Shown one piece after another: positions 1 to 7,243 of a stretch of 43,673 nucleotides of DNA (position 1 is the first letter of the stretch; every line of letters starts with the position of its first letter). A model generated the notes under the pieces. That model saw only the letters and a program-made list of their open reading frames with translations. It ran no database searches and was not told where the DNA came from. Made by a program: the position numbers and the translations under genes. The stretch is from positions 1-43,673 of the forward strand of contig CAMAPL010000019.1 of assembly GCA_945860165.1 (NCBI GenBank), written 5' to 3'. This stretch comes from Rhizobium sp. Q54. GTDB taxonomy: Bacteria > Pseudomonadota > Alphaproteobacteria > Micropepsales > Micropepsaceae.

Positions 1-1
1 T

Positions 2-148
2 CTGTACGGGCAGATTGATAATCTTCTGAACAAAAATGCGCCCCCTTATCCTGTTAATTGGCAAAACCCACCCAATAACGGAGCAAACTTCATGTTGTAC
101 GATCTAATTGGTCGCATGTTCCGCGTTGGTGTTAGAATTAACAACTGA
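2..148 (+). CDS. TonB-dependent receptor, C-terminal end (partial)
   Basis: The window opens inside this gene; only the last 48 codons are present. The tail contains the QIDNLLNK motif typical of the last strands of a TonB-dependent outer-membrane barrel (equivalent to 'DNLFDK' turns) and ends on alternating hydrophobic residues (FRVGVRINN). TonB receptors import chelates or oligosaccharides across the outer membrane. The final residue is Asn rather than the usual Phe. A strong terminator follows 16 bases later, so this is the end of its transcript. Substrate cannot be judged from this fragment. Confidence 0.75.
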   Translation: MYGQIDNLLNKNAPPYPVNWQNPPNNGANFMLYDLIGRMFRVGVRINN

Positions 149-163
149 CATAGTTTGGAATCT

Positions 164-205
164 TCCGCTGTCAGCGCTTAAGTCGCTGACAGCGGAGTTT
201 TCTTT
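164..205 (+). terminator. Rho-independent terminator after TonB receptor
   Basis: A perfect 12-bp stem (CCGCTGTCAGCG at 165-176 paired with CGCTGACAGCGG at 184-195) with a 7-nt loop is followed by TTTTCTTT. It ends the transcript of the partial receptor gene. Confidence 0.9.
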
Positions 206-514
206 ATTCGTTATGGCCAACCTGGTCCTCCTCTAGATAAGCTCTGGATTAAGCGGCCTGAAGCAAGCGAGCGGAGGCCGCCTGAAAATGCTGCCGCATT
301 ACCAGATCAAAAATAAGAGTTGTGTCCATTGTCCGCCGTCAGCGCCTATGGCCCAGAATTTTGGATACGCTCTATGCGCCCGCGGGCGTCACGCTGGATG
401 GCTGGTGCTGACGGTGTGGGTATTGGCGGCACGGCTGTGCAAGCCGACAGCAGGGCGAAGGCTAGGATGAGCCAGAGTTTGAGGCGGTGGGCTGCATTCG
501 CTAGACCTATTGGC
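206..514. other. Intergenic stretch without a convincing gene
   Basis: About 300 bases between the terminator and the next minus-strand gene. Short open frames exist but lack ribosome sites and recognisable composition. A GC-rich imperfect hairpin (gcggcctgaa...gaggccgcctg) lies near 253-284. Nothing functional is seen. Confidence 0.5.
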
Positions 515-739
515 CTATTTACCCTTCCTAAGAAGCCCCAGCGCGAAATAGCTTAATGCTCCACACGCCATGACAGCGATCCAGCTTAACCACATAGGGA
601 CCGTCCAGCCGCCGATGATGGCCGACCAGTCATAGTAAATCCTCGCAAAATGGAGCAGCCCGATACCGGCGAAAACGGCTGAGATCATTAGTGCAGTGCG
701 CTTGCGGTTCATGGCGGCGGTCCCTATTTCTTGCACCAT
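515..739 (-). CDS. Small two-helix membrane protein, hypothetical
   Basis: A 74-residue protein with two predicted membrane segments (about ALMISAVFAGIGLLHFA and WLSWIAVMACGALSYFALGLL), a basic MNRKR stretch before the first helix and a basic RKGK end. The start at 739 is chosen because GAAAGGG lies 4-5 bases upstream and because this start region is duplicated at 1180-1235. A start at 712 (MNRKR) is the alternative. No family is recognised and the function is unknown. The gene converges with nothing and is separated from the next plus-strand small gene by a shared 80-base intergenic region. Confidence 0.55.
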   Translation of the reverse strand: MVQEIGTAAMNRKRTALMISAVFAGIGLLHFARIYYDWSAIIGGWTVPMWLSWIAVMACGALSYFALGLLRKGK

Positions 740-791
740 AGCCCTTTCACCCGCCCTGTGCATCCCGGCTGGATGGCTCGTCGTGCTGATC
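737..791 (-). repeat. Duplicated leader/start segment, copy 1
   Basis: Covers the start codon, ribosome site and upstream 45 bases of the 515-739 gene. It matches 1180-1235 at most positions, including CATAGCCC, CTGGATGGCTCG and GTGCTGATC. It is a direct repeat in the same orientation. Confidence 0.6.
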
Positions 792-822
792 TAGGCTAGG
801 GTTTGGGCGGATTTAGGCGGCG

Positions 823-1056
823 ATGGCGATGCCACTAAGCACCATGAACTGGAGGCGCGGACTGCTGCGGCTGTGGGCCGTCGCGGCTGTGCTGTGGTTG
901 GTGCTATCGGTATTTAAGATTTTAAAACTGAATAATTTCAGACTTTTAGACTTTAACGAGTTTTACACGTTGCTGATAATCTTGAGCATCCCGCTGCTAT
1001 TGCTGCTTGCGCTGGGATACATTGGCATATGGATCGGGCGCGGGTTTAGGAAGTAG
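823..1056 (+). CDS. Small two-helix membrane protein, hypothetical
   Basis: A 77-residue protein with two clear membrane segments (around LWAVAAVLWLVLSVF and LLIILSIPLLLLLALGYIGIW) and basic ends (NWRRGLLR; GRGFRK). The start at 823 has AGGCGGCG just upstream; the ATG at 844 (MNWRRG) is an alternative. The 'LRLWxVxxVLWL' beginning is common among small inner-membrane proteins of alphaproteobacteria, but no named family can be assigned. Local DNA is less GC-rich than the rest of the window, which fits the accessory nature of the first 3.4 kb. Confidence 0.6.
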   Translation: MAMPLSTMNWRRGLLRLWAVAAVLWLVLSVFKILKLNNFRLLDFNEFYTLLIILSIPLLLLLALGYIGIWIGRGFRK

Positions 1057-1179
1057 GGCTATGACGTAGCCCATCGCACAATAAGTTCGACCGGCTCTGC
1101 CTCGCCTTCGGCTGAGATCGCCAAGCTGGGTCGGCATTACGTTCTGTTGAGCAACGCCTCGCTGGGGCAATTTTCACCC

Positions 1180-1235
1180 CATAGCCCCTTTCGCCCGGCA
1201 AGCGCAGTCGGGCTGGATGGCTCGCTGTGCTGATC
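1180..1235 (-). repeat. Duplicated leader/start segment, copy 2 (orphan)
   Basis: Second copy of the 737-791 segment. It retains a GAAAGGGGCT ribosome site and an ATG on the minus strand, but a TGA follows at codon 3, so no protein is made. It is probably the leftover 5' end of a duplicated copy of the small membrane gene. Confidence 0.5.
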
Positions 1236-1334
1236 AAGTTACATTCTGCCCTTAAATCCCTGGAGGCTATTTCCAGCCTGTGGCGAATATCCTCAGGCCG
1301 CAGAATGGCCTGGTAGCAGTGGCGCTGGAGTAGG

Positions 1335-1385
1335 TGACCTGACGGATGTTTTGTACCAGCGTGATAGAGACTAGACGAAATCCTG
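1335..1385 (-). mobile_element. IS3-family end remnant (orfB-side terminus)
   Basis: Starts TGACCTGACGGATGTTTTGT and runs on through ACC, AGCGTGA and GAGAC. It aligns with the orfB-side end at 28002-28024 and the adjoining bases (GGCCTGCC, GGATATTTTGTACC, AGCATGAG, read in reverse). The rest of the element is missing. Confidence 0.6.
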
Positions 1386-1410
1386 GCCGTTCTGGCCTTC
1401 ATCAAACACT

Positions 1411-1490
1411 TGACCTGACCGGGTCTTTTTGTACCAAGCGGTTTGATAGAAGCTGGCTTGGAAAGAAGCTAGGATATGCCGAAGAAGAGA
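1411..1490 (+). mobile_element. IS3-family left-end remnant with start of orfA
   Basis: The first 41 bases are identical to the left end of the element at 38136 (TGACCTGACCGG, TCTTTTTGTACC, AAGCGGTTTGATAGAA, read inward). About 35 further bases match well, up to ATGCCGAAGAAG, which is the orfA start (MPKKR). Similarity stops there. It is an 80-bp relic of the same IS type as at 37450-38136. Confidence 0.8.
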
Positions 1491-1540
1491 CCGCCGCCGG
1501 CGCAAACGCCCGCCAGCGGAGTCCGCAGAGTCTGGTCGCA

Positions 1541-1584
1541 CTACCAGCGATCAAGCAACGGGTAACGTCGCCTATCGCTGGTAG
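1541..1584. repeat. 11-bp inverted repeat beyond the umuC stop
   Basis: CTACCAGCGAT (1541-1551) pairs perfectly with ATCGCTGGTAG (1574-1584) across a 22-base loop. It lies 7 bases past the umuC stop codon. No U-run follows on the umuC strand, so it is not a canonical terminator; it could be a 3' structure on the mRNA. Confidence 0.5.
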
Positions 1585-1590
1585 TAGAAT

Positions 1591-2859
1591 TTACCAAGCC
1601 TGAGCAGCCAGCACGTCCTCCAGCTTCGTCGTGAACTGCCGTGACAGACGCCGACTACGTGCAGACCATGGGCGGGCAATGCCTATAGCCAGCGGTGAGA
1701 TGGTGTTCCTGCCGTAGCGGGCGTTGATCGCGTCCATCGCGGGCATCAGAAGCTTTGATTGGCTATCCGACAGACTGAAGAATAGCTGCTTGGGGCGTTC
1801 AACAGCTGGCTCTAGATTGCTCAACATCACGCCTGCCTTCGCGTAGCGGTAACCGTCGCGCCATACAGGCTTCAGCATCCGCACGGCTTGTGTGATCAAT
1901 ACCATCGTGTCGTTGGTTGGCTCGATCTGGGCAGCCTTCTGACCGCTGTGCCATGGCTCACCCTTAGCATGAGGGTTGGTATGCAAGAACACTGCGATAT
2001 GCCCGGCCTGTAAGCCCTGCTGCCGTAGCTTCTCGGCGGCTCTGGTTGCGTAGGTGGCAATGGCCTCCCGCATTTCATGCCACGCTGTGATGGGCCGCCC
2101 GAAAGACCGCGTACAGGCAATGCTCTTGCGGTCGGCGGGAGCGTCTACGAACGGCAAGCATGATACGCCCCGCAGTTCCGCTTGTGTGCGCTCACCAACC
2201 ACGGTCAGAAGGCCGCGCACTTCAGGCACAGGGGCATCAATGAAGTCTTGGATGGTTCTGTAACCGGCCTTCTCCAGCTTCGTGGCGCTCTTGCTGCCTA
2301 TGCCCCAGACTTCTCCAACTGGCAGGGCTGCATAGTAGCTGTCGCGTATGGCTGGATCAGTGAGATCACATACGCCGCCAAGATCGGGATTGTCCTTAGC
2401 TATGCCATTAGCCAGTTTGGCGATGGTCTTGGTCGGCCCCCAGCCAATGCAGGTCGGGATTTTGGCAATACGCCGGACGTCATCTCGTAGGGACCGGCAC
2501 CGCTCGGTCAGATCACCCGGTAAGCCGGTCAGGTCTAAGAACATCTCGTCGATGCTGTACGGCTCGACCCTAGGAACCCGTTCAGCCAGCACTTGGTACA
2601 TCCTACGGCTCATGTCCCCGTACAGTGCGTAGTTGCTGCTGAACCACTCCACGGCTGCCAGTTCAGGGCGCTTGCGGATCAGGTGCCACGGATCACCCAT
2701 CTTGATGCCAAGGGCCTTAGCCTCCGTTGTGCGGGCAATTGCGCAGCCATCATTGTTGCTCAGGACCACTACAGGCAGCAGCCGCAGGCGTGGCTGGAAC
2801 ACCCGCTCGCATGAGCAATAGAAGGAATTGGCATCTATGAGGCCGTAGACGGGCTTCAT
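1591..2859 (-). CDS. umuC: UmuC, Y-family DNA polymerase V catalytic subunit
   Basis: A 422-residue, full-length UmuC, the translesion polymerase that copies damaged DNA in complex with processed UmuD. The N-terminus carries the palm motif [16 protein letters not shown], with the metal-binding Asp of DANS and the Tyr steric gate region. [13 protein letters not shown] holds the second acidic pair (S-I-D-E), and [16 protein letters not shown] matches the fingers/thumb junction. A helix-hairpin segment ([16 protein letters not shown]) and the little-finger region (SRSFG-like CTRSFGRPI) follow in order. It starts 2 bases after the umuD stop and is evidently co-transcribed and SOS-controlled. The catalytic residues look intact, unlike those of its partner. 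Confidence 0.95.
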   Translation of the reverse strand: MKPVYGLIDANSFYCSCERVFQPRLRLLPVVVLSNNDGCAIARTTEAKALGIKMGDPWHLIRKRPELAAVEWFSSNYALYGDMSRRMYQVLAERVPRVEPYSIDEMFLDLTGLPGDLTERCRSLRDDVRRIAKIPTCIGWGPTKTIAKLANGIAKDNPDLGGVCDLTDPAIRDSYYAALPVGEVWGIGSKSATKLEKAGYRTIQDFIDAPVPEVRGLLTVVGERTQAELRGVSCLPFVDAPADRKSIACTRSFGRPITAWHEMREAIATYATRAAEKLRQQGLQAGHIAVFLHTNPHAKGEPWHSGQKAAQIEPTNDTMVLITQAVRMLKPVWRDGYRYAKAGVMLSNLEPAVERPKQLFFSLSDSQSKLLMPAMDAINARYGRNTISPLAIGIARPWSARSRRLSRQFTTKLEDVLAAQAW

Positions 2860-2861
2860 GG

Positions 2862-3251
2862 TTAGACGTCCGTGCGTACAAGGCCAGACACGGTCGCCCA
2901 GACTTCGACATCATCGCCCACACAGACAGCCGGACTACTGCGGGATGGCTGTAGCCACCATTGGGCCTCTTTGTAGGCGAGTTCGCACACCACAACGTCA
3001 CCATGGACCATCGCCACGACAACGCGTCCGGGCATAGGCGGTGCAGCAGCGTCCGCGATCAGGATGTCGCCATGCCTGATACCGCGCTGGTTCAGGGCGT
3101 CTCCGCGAACCCTGACCGGGTAGCGGCTGGGGCTACGCAGATCGAGAACCGCCGAAAGGTCTATGCTGCCTTCGAGGCTATCGCCTGCTGGTGACGCGAA
3201 GCCCGTTGTATTCCCGCCGTTATATTCGCCTCCAGACACCCTTGACCCCAT
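2862..3251 (-). CDS. umuD: UmuD-like protein lacking the Ser-Lys catalytic dyad
   Basis: 129 residues, aligning along its length with UmuD (S24 family). The cleavage-site region ([10 protein letters not shown]) corresponds to the Cys24-Gly25 site of E. coli UmuD (CGFPSPAAD). The S24 core VRVRGDAL...[11 protein letters not shown] is present, but the catalytic Ser60 position (GDSM in UmuD) is Ala52 (GDAL). The general-base Lys97 position (TVKKL) is Cys89 (VVCEL). By family knowledge it therefore should not self-cleave. The ATG at 3251 is chosen because the SOS box lies immediately upstream; no good ribosome site is visible, so the mRNA may have a very short leader. It is followed after 2 bases by umuC. 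Whether it acts uncleaved, or another protease or LexA-type protein cleaves it, is open. Confidence 0.85.
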   Translation of the reverse strand: MGSRVSGGEYNGGNTTGFASPAGDSLEGSIDLSAVLDLRSPSRYPVRVRGDALNQRGIRHGDILIADAAAPPMPGRVVVAMVHGDVVVCELAYKEAQWWLQPSRSSPAVCVGDDVEVWATVSGLVRTDV

Positions 3252-3264
3252 ACGAAAGGGATGG

Positions 3265-3279
3265 GAACATATAGAGAAC
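3265..3279 (-). promoter_or_regulatory. SOS (LexA) box of umuDC
   Basis: GAAC-ATATAGA-GAAC (GTTC-N7-GTTC on the gene strand) exactly matches the alphaproteobacterial LexA operator. It ends 13 bases before the umuD start codon. A TTGCTA/TATATG promoter-like pair overlaps it. Confidence 0.85.
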
Positions 3280-3408
3280 ATAAATTCTAGCAAGTCCGAA
3301 TATGCTGGGCTTTGCCCCACCGACCGCCACAGGCTCTACGGACCCCGCAGGCATCGGCAGAATTACATGCCGTGATCCGGTTCCCAAGCATGCGCGTATT
3401 ACACAGGG

Positions 3409-3819
3409 ATGCTCAGTAACCGCGATATCCTCATCTATGCCGCCATCGGCTTCAGCGTCTGGCTGAACGGCGCACTGACCTTCTGGCTGGGCGGCACAGC
3501 GCTGTTTGAAAGTGGGCCGCTGGTCAGCGTGCTGTCCGCCATTGGTGTCGCCATCGCAGTCTGCATGGTGCTGCGTGGCACTATGGCCTGGCGCAAGGCC
3601 GACACGGCCCAGTCGGTGACGGTCGCCGTCGTGATGGCCCTGCCCGGCCTGTTTGGCGAGGCGGTCCGCCAGCTCGTATTCCCTTGGGCGACCGGGTTGC
3701 AGCCCATGACCCAGCCTGCATTTGCCGCCGCGATCTTCTTCGGCAATGGCGTGCTTCTGGCCTATGCGGTCTGGCGGGCCGAGCTCGGGCCCGACACTTT
3801 TCTTAGCCGTGCGCCATAA
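3409..3819 (+). CDS. Four-helix membrane protein, DUF5367-like
   Basis: 136 residues with four predicted membrane segments (ILIYAAIGFSVWL; LVSVLSAIGVAIAVCMVL; SVTVAVVMALPGLFG; AFAAAIFFGNGVLLAYAV). The pattern F-WLGGTALFESGP early and ALPGLFGE followed by an aromatic/Pro stretch (FPWATG) resembles small integral membrane proteins of the DUF5367 type. That assignment is from memory of the pattern and is tentative. The ribosome site is weak (ACAGGG directly before ATG). Divergent from umuDC with about 150 bases between, including the SOS box, so the SOS promoter does not obviously serve it. Confidence 0.65.
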   Translation: MLSNRDILIYAAIGFSVWLNGALTFWLGGTALFESGPLVSVLSAIGVAIAVCMVLRGTMAWRKADTAQSVTVAVVMALPGLFGEAVRQLVFPWATGLQPMTQPAFAAAIFFGNGVLLAYAVWRAELGPDTFLSRAP

Positions 3820-3904
3820 GCCGGCAAAGCCGGTGTTCAAGCCAACACTACACGCCAAGCCCTTCGCCCGTCCGCTTCTACCTTCAGGGCCATGCCCCGG
3901 ATAA

Positions 3905-3993
3905 ATCATCGACCATGTGATCGCCCTGAAGCGCGGCGGGTCGGATACCCCGGCCAACATGCAATGGCAGACAGTTGAAGAAGCTAAGGCGAA
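3905..3993 (+). pseudogene. HNH-endonuclease-like fragment cut by an IS end
   Basis: The frame encodes IDHVIALKRGGSDTPANMQW followed by QTVEEAKA. This is the D-H-x-I-x-L-x-x-G-G...N-M-Q-W-Q-T signature seen at the C-terminus of small HNH nucleases. A TAA sits directly upstream (3902-3904) and there is no start codon. At 3994 the similarity ends exactly where an IS terminus begins, so the gene was broken by insertion. Confidence is high for the remnant and moderate for the HNH label. Confidence 0.65.
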
Positions 3994-4016
3994 TGGCCTG
4001 CCGGATATTTTGTACC
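3994..4016 (+). mobile_element. IS3-family solo end (orfB-side type)
   Basis: The 23 bases running from TGGCCTGCC to TTTTGTACC are identical to the reverse of 28002-28024, the orfB-side terminus of the same IS type. Only the end is left. It abuts the HNH fragment on its left. Confidence 0.75.
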
Positions 4017-4074
4017 GAGCGAATGGGCAGAAGCAGCCCGAAATCGCCCTGAGCCGCAGGCTGGCGCGCCGCTG

Positions 4075-4617
4075 CTAGTCGGTGTTGTTCGGATCGTTCG
4101 GATTGCGGCCCTGAAATCCGTTCCAGCCGCTGGACTGTGGCGGGTTGCTGGGTGGCGAATAGACGGGCGCGGGAGCGGGTGCCGGTGCCAGCGGCGCGGC
4201 GTTGCCACCACCAAAAAGCTGGGCGCGCGGCGAGACGTATTGCGGCTGGGCCTGTTGCTGCGGGCGCTGTTGCTGATAGGCTTGGCCGTCGCGGCGGCCG
4301 CCATCCGGCCTCAAGCCATCAGGTCTGGCGCCATCGCGGCGATAATTGTTGCCGTCGCGGTCGTCCTGGCGATAGTCGCCGCGGCCGTCATGGCCACGAC
4401 CCGGATTGTAGGCGCGATAGTCGCCGCCGCGATAATCGCGATAATAGGGGCTGCCCGCATAATAGTCGGGGCCGTAATAGGTGTCGTAGCGCGTCGGGCC
4501 GGTGTCATAGGGGCCATAGGCGTATCCGCCGGTGTTATAGGGGTCGTAGGGGCTGACGCAGCCGCCCAGCATCGCCAGACCCAGAACCGCACTAAAAGTG
4601 ATCGCGATCTTTTTCAT
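4075..4617 (-). CDS. Tyr/Gly/Asp-rich lipoprotein, hypothetical
   Basis: 180 residues. MKKIAITFSAVLGLAMLGGC is a textbook lipoprotein signal with lipobox L-G-G-C. The mature protein is low complexity: first a Y/G/P/D-rich part (PYDTG, YYGPDYY, RDYRGGDYR), then R/D/G repeats (DGRGDYRQDDRDGNNYRRDG), then Q- and P-rich runs (QQQRPQQQAQPQ; APAPAPAP). Start chosen at 4617, with GGGAGGCG 6 bases upstream. The composition suggests an unstructured, envelope-anchored protein; no enzymatic domain is visible. Confidence 0.8.
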   Translation of the reverse strand: MKKIAITFSAVLGLAMLGGCVSPYDPYNTGGYAYGPYDTGPTRYDTYYGPDYYAGSPYYRDYRGGDYRAYNPGRGHDGRGDYRQDDRDGNNYRRDGARPDGLRPDGGRRDGQAYQQQRPQQQAQPQYVSPRAQLFGGGNAAPLAPAPAPAPVYSPPSNPPQSSGWNGFQGRNPNDPNNTD

Positions 4618-4667
4618 GGACGCCTCCCGAATAGCCTTCAGGTTGATCCTGCGAAGCTGAACCCTAC

Positions 4668-4826
4668 ATGAACGCAAAGGCACCTGCCAAAACCTGGCTG
4701 ACCTGCCTGATCGGGATATTCGGCCTGAACGGCTTCATCCTGGGCCCGCTGATTGCCGCCATCTTCATGGTGAGCTGGGAGATTTTCCGCAAACCGGATG
4801 GGGCGGACGACCAGGGCGAATCGTAG
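4668..4826 (+). pseudogene. C-terminal fragment of an AI-2E-family permease
   Basis: 52 codons. The membrane segment GIFGLNGFILGPLIAAIFMV followed by SWEIF matches the highly conserved last helix of AI-2E/PerM-family transporters (FGLxGxxxGPxxxALF). A full permease is about 350 residues, and an in-frame TGA at 4644-4646 closes the frame upstream. It could still be translated from the ATG at 4668, but it is most simply a truncated relic. Confidence 0.6.
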
Positions 4827-4843
4827 CGGGGATAGGCCAGAAC

Positions 4844-4983
4844 TGTCATTCCCGGCGAGCCCCATGCGAAGTATGGGGTGAGGGAGTTCGTAGCGTCAGC
4901 GTACGAACAGACCAGGTTTTGAAATCTGTGCGGTATCACCGCCAGGATGCCCTTCCCCTCGCTTCGCTCGTCCGGGAATGACA
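4844..4983. repeat. Interspersed intergenic repeat, copy 1
   Basis: Begins TGTCATTCCCGGCGAG and ends CGGGAATGACA (terminal inverted repeat), with an internal CCCATGCG...ATGGGG hairpin and CCCTTCCCCTCGCTTCGCTC near the right end. The same architecture recurs at 8704, 11077, 12970, 21671 and 33036. It resembles REP/BIME- or MITE-like elements and contains no gene. Confidence 0.8.
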
Positions 4984-5086
4984 ATTGAGGTGGCGCGCGC
5001 AGCGGCGACAGGCCGCTGGTCCTCCAGAAAAGCGAAAGGGCGCGACGGTCACCCGCGCGCCCTTCACTCATGTCTTGCTTGCCGTC

Positions 5087-5221
5087 TTACTTCGACGGCC
5101 GCTTGGCGCGCTGGGGCGTGTCCTTGGTGGTGATGGCCGCGGCTTCGCGCTGTGCCTTGCGGGCGCCGGCGTGACGGCGGCGTTTTTCTTTCTTCCGGGC
5201 ATTGTTCCTGCGCGCGGCCAT
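5087..5221 (-). CDS. Very basic 44-residue protein, hypothetical
   Basis: MAARRNNARKKEKRRRHAGA start, followed by an Ala/Lys/Arg-rich tail ending KRPSK. Start chosen at 5221, with ACAGGA 8 bases upstream. About 40% of residues are Lys or Arg, which suggests nucleic-acid or ribosome association, but no family is recognised. The next minus-strand gene (OmpH-like) lies upstream at 5289-5915, so the two could be co-transcribed. Confidence 0.55.
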   Translation of the reverse strand: MAARRNNARKKEKRRRHAGARKAQREAAAITTKDTPQRAKRPSK

Positions 5222-5288
5222 GGTCGTATCCTGTCTTCGTTTTGCGGGCGGCAAACTACGCCACCAGCGGGGGTTTAGATAGCCGCCA

Positions 5289-5915
5289 CTATTGGGCGGC
5301 GGGAACCGGCTGGGCCGGGGGCATCTTGACCTCATAGGTCTGGATCTTGGCGTTCAGCGCCGTGACCACCTCCTGGGAGATGTCCAGGCGGGGGTCGGGC
5401 AGCATCGACGCCGCCCGCCGGTCCATGACCAGGTTGGCGCCGCGCGCGGTGACGATCTGGCGCAGGATCGGCTCGATCACCTTGCCCAAATCGGCGCGCG
5501 CATTGCCGAACGCGGCCTTGAGCTGGGCATCCTTGGCCTGCGCCTTCTGCTGGAACGCGATCCGGCGCGGCGCCAGCGCCTCAAGGCGCGCGCTCCGCTC
5601 GCCAGCCGGCAGATTGCCGATCGCGGCTTCATCGCGTTGCAGCGCCTGCCCCTCGGCGGTCAGTTCTTCCTTGGCCTGGGCGGCGATGGCCTGGATCTGG
5701 GTGATGATGTTCTGGCCCACATTCGAGGCCTGGGTGACGGCATCCATGCTGACCAGCACGATCACCGGATCGGGCGGGATGCCGCGGCTGTCGGCGGCGG
5801 CAGTGGCCGGGCCTTCCGCAGCAGGGCCTTTCAGCAGGAAATACGCCCCGATGCCGCCCGCCACGACAAGGACGGCGGCGGCGATGATAATGAGGGTGTT
5901 ACGCGACAGGGCCAT
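5289..5915 (-). CDS. OmpH/Skp-family periplasmic protein
   Basis: 208 residues. An N-terminal membrane segment (LIIIAAAVLVVAGGIGAYFL) is an uncleaved anchor or signal. It is followed by a conserved 'VIVLVSMDAV' strand, a long charged/Ala-rich coiled-coil region (about residues 70-150, QAIAAQAKEELTAEGQALQR), and a C-terminal 'ANLVMDRRAASMLPDPRLDI' block. That block corresponds to the OmpH motif (G-x-x-x-V-h-D...-D-I-T). Skp/OmpH proteins are trimeric chaperones for outer-membrane proteins. The usual bamA neighbour is absent, so this may be a paralogue. The N-terminal anchor is longer than in classic Skp. Confidence 0.8.
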   Translation of the reverse strand: MALSRNTLIIIAAAVLVVAGGIGAYFLLKGPAAEGPATAAADSRGIPPDPVIVLVSMDAVTQASNVGQNIITQIQAIAAQAKEELTAEGQALQRDEAAIGNLPAGERSARLEALAPRRIAFQQKAQAKDAQLKAAFGNARADLGKVIEPILRQIVTARGANLVMDRRAASMLPDPRLDISQEVVTALNAKIQTYEVKMPPAQPVPAAQ

Positions 5916-6122
5916 GGCTGTTTTTCCGGGCTTCCAAGGGGATCTGCGCAGGTTCTAAAGCTTTTTTCCGGGGTGTGCCAATGACACGCGGTTCACCTGT
6001 TTTTAGCGCCTTTGGGCCTTCGGGCGGGGCGGTCCGGCCCGACCGGGGCGAGGGTGCCGGGGGCCCCAAAATGCCATACCAATTTTGCGCGCGAAAAAAG
6101 GCAGGCCCATACCGCACCTTAA

Positions 6123-6653
6123 GAAGAGCCGCCCTTCGCAAGAGCCAAGCTGGGCCGCGTGCATCTGATGTTTTACGCGCACCGTTCGTATCTCGAAGAG
6201 CATGGCACGCCGATCTGCGTGGCGGATATTTCCCAGCACCGTTTCATCGTGCAGTGCGACGAAAAGGGAAAATGGCTGATTTCGGAAAAGCATTTCTTTC
6301 CCGGCATTCCGCCCACCGGGCTTCTGGCCCTGCGCTGCAATGCCAGCAGCACCAATCTCTGGTCCATCGCCAACGGGCTTGGCATCGGCGTGTTGCCCAC
6401 CCATGTCGAAGCAATGTGCCGCGGCGCGGTGCCGGTGGATCTGGTGCCGGCCTTTCCCGTGGATATCTGGATCATCTATCATGCCGACGCCAAGAAGGTC
6501 GCGCGCGTGCGCAAGGCCAGCGAATGGCTGACCCAGGCTTTCGATTCGCGCCGCTTCCCCTGGTTCCGCGATGAATTCGTCCATCCGCGCAAATTCTCCC
6601 AGCTCACCAGGGGCGAGACGCTGCAAAATCTGGCGATGGTGCCGGGCCGTTAG
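6123..6653 (+). pseudogene. LysR-family regulator lacking its DNA-binding domain
   Basis: About 176 codons encode only the effector-binding half of a LysR protein: KLGRVHLMFYAHRSYLEEHG, then the substrate-binding fold with SSTNLWSIANGLGIGVLPTH (the hinge region of the periplasmic-binding-like domain) and a C-terminal helix. The winged-helix N-terminus (about 90 residues) is missing: an in-frame TAA stands at 6120-6122, and the only starts are internal (GTG 6159). It cannot bind DNA in the LysR manner, so it is a 5'-truncated gene. Confidence 0.75.
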
Positions 6654-6668
6654 TGACCGGGCCGAAGC

Positions 6669-6950
6669 TCAGCCGCGCCGGGCGCGGGACTTGAGCCACA
6701 GCGAAGCGGGCAGCGCGCCAACAATCGCCCCCAGCATCGCCTGGCCGGTGATGATGGTGAAATCGAACACAAGCTGTCCGGGCGAAAAGCCGCCCTGCCA
6801 GTTGATGGTGGTGACGGCGGCGGTCAGGGCGGCGGTGAACAGGTAGACCAGCGCCGCCACCGCCGGAATGCGGCGGATGACAAGGACGCAGAGGGTGGAG
6901 GCGAAGAGGGCCAGAAGCGCGCTGGCGAAGAACACAAACGGAAAGGTCAT
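6669..6950 (-). CDS. Small three-helix membrane protein, hypothetical
   Basis: 93 residues with three predicted membrane segments (FVFFASALLALFASTLCVLV; AVAALVYLFTAALTAAV; FTIITGQAMLGAIVGAL) and a basic end (LKSRARRG). The start at 6950 (MTFPFVFF) is preferred; a second ATG 15 bases upstream is possible. No ribosome site is strong. No family recognised. Confidence 0.55.
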   Translation of the reverse strand: MTFPFVFFASALLALFASTLCVLVIRRIPAVAALVYLFTAALTAAVTTINWQGGFSPGQLVFDFTIITGQAMLGAIVGALPASLWLKSRARRG

Positions 6951-7006
6951 GGCGGCTTGTAGCATGCCGGGGCAGTCGCCGCTTCAAGCAGCCATGGCCC
7001 CGGCGC

Positions 7007-7195
7007 TCACATGCTTTGGGTGCTGCCGGAGCCGTAGCTGTCATAGATGACATGCACGGCGATGCCGGCCTGGCGCTTGGCGATCAGCAGGTCGCGCAGC
7101 CGCTTGGTGCGGTTGCCCGCGATCAGCGGGTCGTCGGCGAGGGCCGTGAAAGCTGGCATTCGCAGGTAACGCACAGGCAGAGAGCTTTGGTCCAT
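7007..7195 (-). pseudogene. Phospholipase D / cardiolipin synthase fragment
   Basis: 62 codons. The run DLLIAKRQAGIAVHVIYDSY followed by GS matches the segment just before the first HKD motif in bacterial cardiolipin synthases (LxxxxxxGVxVRVLYDxxGS). No HKD motif is present and the frame ends six residues later, so both catalytic halves are gone. It is a short relic of a gene normally about 480 codons long. Confidence 0.55.
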
Positions 7196-7200
7196 ATATA

Positions 7201-7238
7201 AAATGAGGGCGCACCCGGGAACGGATGCGCCCTCATTT
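7201..7238. terminator. Hairpin terminator after the enolase-superfamily gene
   Basis: AAATGAGGGCGCA (7201-7213) pairs perfectly with TGCGCCCTCATTT (7226-7238) around a 12-base loop. The A/T ends give T-runs on either strand. It lies 6 bases past the stop of the 7244-8419 gene. Confidence 0.75.
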
Positions 7239-7243
7239 CAGGC

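Noticed and set aside
288-556. Two overlapping plus-strand frames of 60 and 78 codons
   Set aside because: No ribosome site, no coherent composition, and they overlap each other in different frames.
3220-3960. Minus-strand 246-codon frame over the DUF5367-like gene
   Set aside because: Overlaps a membrane protein with a coherent helix pattern on the other strand and runs across the SOS box; composition is random-like.
4137-4671. Plus-strand frames opposite the lipoprotein
   Set aside because: Produced by repetitive G/A/C-rich codons of the low-complexity lipoprotein; no support of their own.
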